Assembly (NCBI GenBank): GCA_013205585.1
Contig: JABMML010000131.1
Span: forward strand, 1 to 10,213
Origin: Chitinophagaceae bacterium
Lineage (GTDB): Bacteria; Bacteroidota; Bacteroidia; Chitinophagales; Chitinophagaceae
Direction of reading: 5' to 3'
DNA length: 10,213 nucleotides
Shown: positions 5,661 through 10,213 of the stretch, piece after piece
How positions within the stretch are numbered: position 1 is the stretch's first letter
Layout of the letters: each line of letters opens with the position of its first letter
Position numbers and translations under genes: made by a program
The notes under the pieces: model-generated
Databases searched by the model: none
What the model was told of the DNA's origin: nothing
What the model saw: only the letters and a program-made list of their open reading frames with translations

Positions 5661-6041
5661 ATGAAATTTTTTAATATCTTTTTTTCTGTTGTTTTTATTT
5701 TATTTGCAGTGGTTCAATATAACGACCCCGATGCTTATTTATGGATACCTATTTATTTGTATCCTGCTTTACTTTGTTATTTAAAATTTATCCAAAAGCC
5801 TATTTCTAAAATGGCTTATTGGGCTGGTTTTTTGGTATTTGGTGTGTATGCTATTTATAAAATGTTTGACACTAATGGTATTATTGATTGGGTACAATTT
5901 CATAATGCCTCTAATATTGTATCCACTATGAAAGCAGAAAAGCCTTGGATAGAAGAATCGAGAGAATTTTTTGGCTTATTGATTATACTTATTGTATTGG
6001 GTATTAATTTTTTAAAAAAAGAAAACCCGCAAACAAATTGA
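5661..6041 (+). CDS. TMEM220-family small membrane protein
   Basis: A 126-residue protein with four predicted membrane segments, at about 3-19, 27-43, 52-67 and 103-118. The first helix ends in V-Q19-Y-N-D-P-D24, followed by aromatic-rich YLWIPIYLYP. An EESRE stretch (98-102) precedes the last helix. This QYNDPD motif plus the acidic/arginine motif before the last helix is the signature of the transmembrane-220 family, found in animals and in many Bacteroidota; its biochemical role is not established as far as I know. The ATG is the first in-frame start and leaves helix 1 at the N-terminus, as usual. The gene stands between the operon terminator and the serine hydrolase gene, 50 bases before the latter. 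TAACTTTA at 5618-5625 is a near match to a -7 box and may be part of its own promoter. No functional link to its neighbours is visible. Confidence 0.8.
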   Translation: MKFFNIFFSVVFILFAVVQYNDPDAYLWIPIYLYPALLCYLKFIQKPISKMAYWAGFLVFGVYAIYKMFDTNGIIDWVQFHNASNIVSTMKAEKPWIEESREFFGLLIILIVLGINFLKKENPQTN

Positions 6042-6091
6042 ATTAGTTAGTATCAATTTTAATACCATCATTTACCATAAAAAAAATATCT

Positions 6092-7648
6092 ATGAAAATT
6101 GTTTTTAGCCTCTTTAGTTTATGTTTGCTTTTTGCTACAGAAACTACTGCTCAAACGTTGTCAAGTAAACAAGTTGACTCTTTAGTTGAACTTACTTTAA
6201 AAACATTTAATGTACCTGGCATTTCAGTGGGTATTATAAAAGATGGAAAACTTATTCATGCTAAAGGCTATGGCATCGCTAATTTAAAAACAGGCAGTAG
6301 AGTGGATGAGTATACTTTATTTGGCATTGCTTCTAATAGTAAATCCTACACAGCAGCAGCACTAGGTATCTTAGTAGACGAAGGAAAAATAAACTGGGAT
6401 GACAAAGTCACTGATTATATCCCTGAATTTAAAATGTATAATCCTTATGTCACCGACGAATTTACTATTCGAGATTTACTTACGCATAGAAGTGGCCTAG
6501 GCTTAGGAGCAGGTGATTTAATGATGTTTCCAGATCAAAGCGATTTTACAAAAAAAGATATCATACATAATTTAAGGTATCTAAAACAAGTATCAAGTTT
6601 TAGAACCAAATATGATTATGATAATAACTTGTATATTGTTGCGGGCGAAGTGGTAGCAAGAGCATCAGGTATGAGTTGGGAGGATTTTATTGAAAGCAGA
6701 ATGATGCAACCACTTGGGTTTAAAAATAGCGCCGCTTCTGTATTAAGATTAAAAGATGCTTCAAATAGCATTCGACCACACGCACCTGTTAATGGAAAAA
6801 TTGAAGTTCTTGATATTGATTGGAGCGAAACTGCCAATGCAGCTGGGGGAATTTGGAGCAATATAATTGACGAGAGTAAATGGGTGATTATGCAAATGAA
6901 TCACGGAAAATATGGCGAAGGTTTAAAACAAAGTTTATTTAGTGAAAATGTGCATGAAGAAATGTGGAGTGCTCAAACTAATATTAGCGCTAAGGCTGTT
7001 GAACCCTATAATACTCATTTTGCTGCTTATGGTTTAGGATGGTTTCTGAGCGATGTAAAAGGATATAAACAAGTAACCCATACAGGGGGATTAGCAGGTA
7101 TTGTAACACAAGTTGTAATGATTCCAGAAATTAATTTAGGAATTATAGTACTAACGAATCAACAATCAGGAGCTGCTTTTAGTGCCATTAGTAATACTAT
7201 TAAAGATGGTTACTTAGGCGTAAAAGGATATAATTGGGTGAAACTTTTTGCTGAAAGAGTTGCCAAGGCAGAAGCTGAAGCTAAAAAAATAAATGATGAG
7301 GTTATAGCAACCATTAACGAACAAGCTAAGAAAAGTAATGGGTCTTTTAATATAGAACCTTATGTTGGCAAATACACCGATCAGTGGTTTGGCGAAGTAG
7401 AAATCTCTACAAAAGAGGGTAAGCCTTGGTTTGCCTCTAAAAGATCACCTAGATTAAGCGGGGAGCTATTTCCTTATAAAGGCAATACTTTAATTGTTCG
7501 TTGGACAAACAAAAGTATGGATGCAGATGCATTTGTAATGTTTAGTACTGATAAAGATGGCAAGCCTGCTGGCATAAAAATGAATGCAATTTCTCCTCTC
7601 ACAGATTTTAGTTTTGATTTTCAAGACCTTGATTTTAAAAAATTATAA
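6092..7648 (+). CDS. Exported beta-lactamase-fold serine hydrolase with DUF3471-like C-terminal domain
   Basis: A 518-residue protein. The N-terminus is a signal peptide (MKIVFSLFSLCLLFA, then TETTAQ, with cleavage likely after TTA at residue 20), so the protein is exported to the periplasm or beyond. The class C beta-lactamase/penicillin-binding fold is shown by S81-N-S-K84 (SxxK, nucleophile S81), Y176-D-N178 (YxN) and H330-T-G332 (the KTG-equivalent). An Ala/Lys-rich linker near 388-415 leads to a C-terminal domain (about 423-515, VGKYTDQWFGEVEIS) of the DUF3471 type that often follows such hydrolases. Members include D-aminopeptidases, esterases and peptide or amide hydrolases; true beta-lactamase activity is not implied. 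The substrate is unknown. The next gene follows after only four bases, so the two are probably cotranscribed. A run of eight A lies before the ATG in place of a Shine-Dalgarno site. Confidence 0.9.
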   Translation: MKIVFSLFSLCLLFATETTAQTLSSKQVDSLVELTLKTFNVPGISVGIIKDGKLIHAKGYGIANLKTGSRVDEYTLFGIASNSKSYTAAALGILVDEGKINWDDKVTDYIPEFKMYNPYVTDEFTIRDLLTHRSGLGLGAGDLMMFPDQSDFTKKDIIHNLRYLKQVSSFRTKYDYDNNLYIVAGEVVARASGMSWEDFIESRMMQPLGFKNSAASVLRLKDASNSIRPHAPVNGKIEVLDIDWSETANAAGGIWSNIIDESKWVIMQMNHGKYGEGLKQSLFSENVHEEMWSAQTNISAKAVEPYNTHFAAYGLGWFLSDVKGYKQVTHTGGLAGIVTQVVMIPEINLGIIVLTNQQSGAAFSAISNTIKDGYLGVKGYNWVKLFAERVAKAEAEAKKINDEVIATINEQAKKSNGSFNIEPYVGKYTDQWFGEVEISTKEGKPWFASKRSPRLSGELFPYKGNTLIVRWTNKSMDADAFVMFSTDKDGKPAGIKMNAISPLTDFSFDFQDLDFKKL

Positions 7649-7652
7649 AAAT

Positions 7653-10100
7653 ATGGGCGCTATACATAGTAATGCTGGACATAAAGATAAAAATAAGAAA
7701 GTACTTTTTTTATTGGTGGTATTAATGACATTTTTTGGTTTTAAATCCCAAGCGCAAATATTCGATTCCCTTTTAAATATATATGAAGAAGATTTTCCAC
7801 ACGAAAAAATTCATATTCATTTTGACAGAACCATGTATAATACAGGAGAGACTATATTTTATAAGCTCTATGTAATGTCTGGATTAGAATGGCCCAGCAG
7901 CAGCAGGAATGTATATGTTAGTTGGTATGATAACAATGGCAATTATATAAAACAAACAGCAGCTCCTTTATTTCAATCATCGGCAAAAGGCAGTTTTGAT
8001 GTGCCTGCTAATTACAAAGGTAATTTTTTAAAAGCCAAAGCCTACACGCGTTGGATGTTAAATGACGATAGTGTTTTTTTATATGAAAAAGATATATCTA
8101 TCAATAATGGGGTAGCTTCTAAAACAAAAAATAGTATTGTACCCAAAACAAGGGTTGATGCTTTCCCAGAAGGCGGGACTTTTGTGCAGGGGTTAATGCA
8201 TAAAATTGCTTTTAAAGCCACAAATAATTTTGGCAATCCTGTTTTTATTAAAGGCTTTTTAGTAAATGATAAAAACAAAGTGTTGGATACTTTAAAAGTT
8301 TTACACGATGGTATGGGTACTTTTAAATTAAGGCCACTTGAAGGCGAAAAGTATCAATTAAATTGGACAGATGAAAATGGTATAAAAGGAACTAGCCCTA
8401 TTGCTGCTGCTAGCAAAGAGGGAGCGATTTTAAAAATTAGTATGGATAATGAAAAGGCCTATGCGCAAGTAGAAAGAAGCTTGGGTGTCCCTTTAAACTT
8501 TAAGCACATGCGTTTGCTGGTGCATCAAAATCAACATTTACTTTATACTGTAGAATTTAAAGGAGAAGAGCGTCAGGTACAGAAAGTAGCCCTACCTATT
8601 GAAGAACTTCTTACGGGTGTGGTGCAATTTACTTTATTCACCAAGGATTGGTTACCCATTGCGGAGAGAATAGTAATGGTCAATAATCGTTTACATGAGT
8701 TTAATGCAAATTTAAATGTGGGTATTGCCAATATTAATAAAAGAGGTAAAAATGTGCTTGAAATAATTATAAAGGATACGGCAGCCACCAATATGTCTAT
8801 ATCTATCACCGATGCCTCTGTTGTTATGCCCGAGCAACAAACTATTTATTCCGATTTTCTTTTAAGTGGCGATATTAAAGGTAAAGTATATAATCCTGCC
8901 TATTATTTTACAAGCGATGCAGATTCTGTGACAGCTCATTTAGATTTAGTCATGCTTACCAACGGTTGGCGCAGGTTTGATTGGGCAAAAATGAAGGCAG
9001 GCATTTTACCTACCTTAAACTATGCTAAAGAAACTGAGTTAATGAAATTAAAGGGTAAATTATACGGTGCTGCTTTGGCAAAATCTACTGAAAATCTTTT
9101 ATTAAATTTAATTATACTGGGAAAGGATAGTTCAAAGAAGATGTTGTTTGTGCCAGTAGCAAAAGATGGAAGCTTTGAAGATACATCGGTATTCTTTTAT
9201 GATACTTCCAGAGTTTATTATACAATAAATGGTAAATCAAAATTAGAAAATCAAACAGTTGTTCAATTTGATAATGGATTAATAAAACCAATATTAAGTA
9301 AAATACAAATAGACCCACTCGGCTTTCAAGCCTATACAACCGATAGTTTAGCTAGGGCTAAACTGAATTTATTTTTTGCAGAACAAGAAAAGCAAAGAAA
9401 ATTATTAGCCTCTATGACTTTGACAGAAGTAGTAGTGAAGGCCAGGATTAAAACGCCTATTCAGTTATTGGAAGAAAAATATGCAAAAGGCCTTTTTTCA
9501 GGCAGAGATGGAATTTCTTTTGATTTATCATCCGATGGAATGGCACTAGGCGCTGTGGATGTACTTAGTTTTTTACAATCAAGAGTACCTGGTTTAAGTA
9601 TTTCAGTAGCAGGGGCTCAAGCATCTGCCACTTGGAGAGGGTCTCAAACCGATTTTTTTGTCAATGAGTTTAATACACCTATTCAACAAGTACAGAATAT
9701 AAATATTGCAGATATCGCCTACATCAAAGCGCTAAGACCTCCTTTCTTTGGTTCATCTAGCGGAAGCGGGGGTAGCGGAGGAGCGATTGCCATTTATACC
9801 AAACAAGGCAGTTCGAATAAGGGAGGTAATATTAATAGTAAAGGCATGGAAAATGTGGTCCTGGGAGGTTATTCTGTATTTAAGGAATTCTTTCATCCAG
9901 AGTATGACAAACCCACAGCTAGTTTTGAAGCAGATAATCGCACTACCTTATATTGGAACCCCTATGTCTTAACCAATAAAAGAAGCCCAAGAGTAAGGCT
10001 TGAATTTTACAATAACGATATTAGCAAAAAACTACAAATAGTATTAGAGGGCATGAATGCGAATGGAAGATTAACGCGTGTAGTGAAATATATAGAATAG
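7653..10100 (+). CDS. Exported MG2-domain protein with a TonB-receptor plug domain but no beta barrel
   Basis: The ATG at 7653 is preferred over the in-frame ATG at 7584. It avoids a 65-base overlap with the previous gene and gives a signal peptide with a basic n-region (KDKNKK), a hydrophobic core (17-30) and SQA-Q cleavage after residue 34. The product has 815 residues. Residues from about 51 on (EKIHIHFDRTMYNTGETIFY) match the macroglobulin MG2 domain; further beta-sandwich modules fill about 150-580. A strand TLTEVVVKA (589-597), as seen before SusC-type plugs, leads into a plug-like domain (about 604-720: SFLQSRVPGLSIS, then VQNINIADIAYIKALRPP and GGAIAIYTKQG). After a Gly/Ser-rich loop (700-710) and linker, a beta segment with YWNPYV (767-772) ends the protein. 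The 22-strand barrel of a TonB receptor is absent. Similar MG2/plug proteins are common in Bacteroidota; their function is unknown to me. Probably periplasmic or outer-membrane associated. Confidence 0.85.
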   Translation: MGAIHSNAGHKDKNKKVLFLLVVLMTFFGFKSQAQIFDSLLNIYEEDFPHEKIHIHFDRTMYNTGETIFYKLYVMSGLEWPSSSRNVYVSWYDNNGNYIKQTAAPLFQSSAKGSFDVPANYKGNFLKAKAYTRWMLNDDSVFLYEKDISINNGVASKTKNSIVPKTRVDAFPEGGTFVQGLMHKIAFKATNNFGNPVFIKGFLVNDKNKVLDTLKVLHDGMGTFKLRPLEGEKYQLNWTDENGIKGTSPIAAASKEGAILKISMDNEKAYAQVERSLGVPLNFKHMRLLVHQNQHLLYTVEFKGEERQVQKVALPIEELLTGVVQFTLFTKDWLPIAERIVMVNNRLHEFNANLNVGIANINKRGKNVLEIIIKDTAATNMSISITDASVVMPEQQTIYSDFLLSGDIKGKVYNPAYYFTSDADSVTAHLDLVMLTNGWRRFDWAKMKAGILPTLNYAKETELMKLKGKLYGAALAKSTENLLLNLIILGKDSSKKMLFVPVAKDGSFEDTSVFFYDTSRVYYTINGKSKLENQTVVQFDNGLIKPILSKIQIDPLGFQAYTTDSLARAKLNLFFAEQEKQRKLLASMTLTEVVVKARIKTPIQLLEEKYAKGLFSGRDGISFDLSSDGMALGAVDVLSFLQSRVPGLSISVAGAQASATWRGSQTDFFVNEFNTPIQQVQNINIADIAYIKALRPPFFGSSSGSGGSGGAIAIYTKQGSSNKGGNINSKGMENVVLGGYSVFKEFFHPEYDKPTASFEADNRTTLYWNPYVLTNKRSPRVRLEFYNNDISKKLQIVLEGMNANGRLTRVVKYIE

Positions 10101-10113
10101 ATATATGGAATAG
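10088..10113 (+). repeat. 13-bp imperfect tandem duplication spanning a stop codon
   Basis: ATATATAGAATAG (10088-10100) is followed directly by ATATATGGAATAG (10101-10113), with one difference. The first copy ends exactly with the TAG stop codon of the MG2/plug gene. It resembles the duplication over the stop codon of the HD-oxygenase gene. Confidence 0.8.
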
Positions 10114-10114
10114 A

Positions 10115-10136
10115 CTTATACAGAATAAGCCTTTTT
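10115..10136 (+). terminator. Weak possible terminator after the MG2/plug gene
   Basis: CTTAT (10115-10119) and ATAAG (10125-10129) can form a 5-bp stem with a 5-base loop, followed by CC and five T. The stem is short and has one G-C pair, so it would be weak; it is listed because of its position 15 bases after the stop. Confidence 0.25.
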
Positions 10137-10185
10137 CAAACTTTTTTAGACTTTCTATGTTATTAATGGTAGTAAAAATGATATT

Positions 10186-10213
10186 ATGAAATTAGTATAC
10201 CTATTTATTGGAC
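10186..10213 (+). CDS. Possible start of a further gene, cut by the window end
   Basis: An ATG at 10186 opens a frame reading MKLVYLFIG to the end of the window. A lysine followed by hydrophobic residues fits the beginning of a signal peptide or membrane segment. It lies 85 bases after the previous stop on the same strand. A nearby ATG at 10158 leads only to a ten-codon frame ending at 10190. Nine codons are too few to name a product. Confidence 0.35.

Noticed and set aside
7584..7652. Earlier in-frame start for the MG2/plug gene
   Set aside because: It would overlap the serine hydrolase gene by 65 bases and put 23 extra residues before a good signal peptide that starts at 7653.
9748..9972. 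74-residue + strand frame inside the MG2/plug gene
   Set aside because: It is a shifted frame over the conserved plug and C-terminal segment, with no independent support.

Overview
This AT-rich window looks chromosomal and comes from a Bacteroidota bacterium, probably of the Chitinophagia/Sphingobacteriia type. The evidence is family content: the 3' end of a SusD-like gene, a DUF5690-type membrane protein, a TMEM220-type small membrane protein, a beta-lactamase-fold serine hydrolase with a DUF3471-like tail, and an MG2/TonB-plug surface protein. Start codons generally lack a Shine-Dalgarno sequence, and TAnnTTTG motifs occur between genes, both typical of the phylum. All recognisable genes are on the + strand. 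Family assignments are by eye, from motifs and recalled family features.

Layout: (1) 2-526 is the C-terminal part of a SusD-like outer-membrane nutrient-binding lipoprotein, closed by a strong hairpin terminator (576-612). (2) 768-5527 is a five-gene operon for phosphonate breakdown: an NAD-type zinc alcohol dehydrogenase, a 12-TM DUF5690 transporter candidate, an FAD-dependent amine oxidoreductase, a PhnZ-like HD-domain diiron oxygenase and a PhnX-like HAD phosphonatase. The first three genes overlap at TAATG and ATGA junctions. The last two are separated by short spacers made of tandem repeats. A hairpin followed by a T run (5540-5573) ends the unit. (3) 5661-6041 encodes a small TMEM220-type membrane protein. 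(4) 6092-7648 and 7653-10100 form a tight pair: an exported serine hydrolase and a large exported protein with an MG2 domain and a TonB-receptor plug but no beta barrel. (5) A new reading frame may begin at 10186 and leave the window.

How the genes may work together: the transporter may import an organophosphonate, because its first helix carries a YxxRKxF motif like the organophosphate:phosphate antiporters. The flavoenzyme could oxidise an amino- or N-alkyl-aminophosphonate to an aldehyde such as phosphonoacetaldehyde. The phosphonatase could then release phosphate and acetaldehyde, and the dehydrogenase could handle a hydroxyphosphonate or the aldehyde product. The HD oxygenase is a second, mechanistically different C-P cleaving enzyme that needs a 1-hydroxyphosphonate. 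The 2-oxoglutarate dioxygenase that normally supplies that substrate (PhnY/TmpA) is absent, as are PhnW and a PhnCDE transporter. This makes the operon an incompletely understood phosphonate pathway and the most interesting part of the window. The second most interesting feature is a 12-bp tandem repeat (4205-4260) before the oxygenase gene; each full unit contains a match to the Bacteroidota -7 promoter element.
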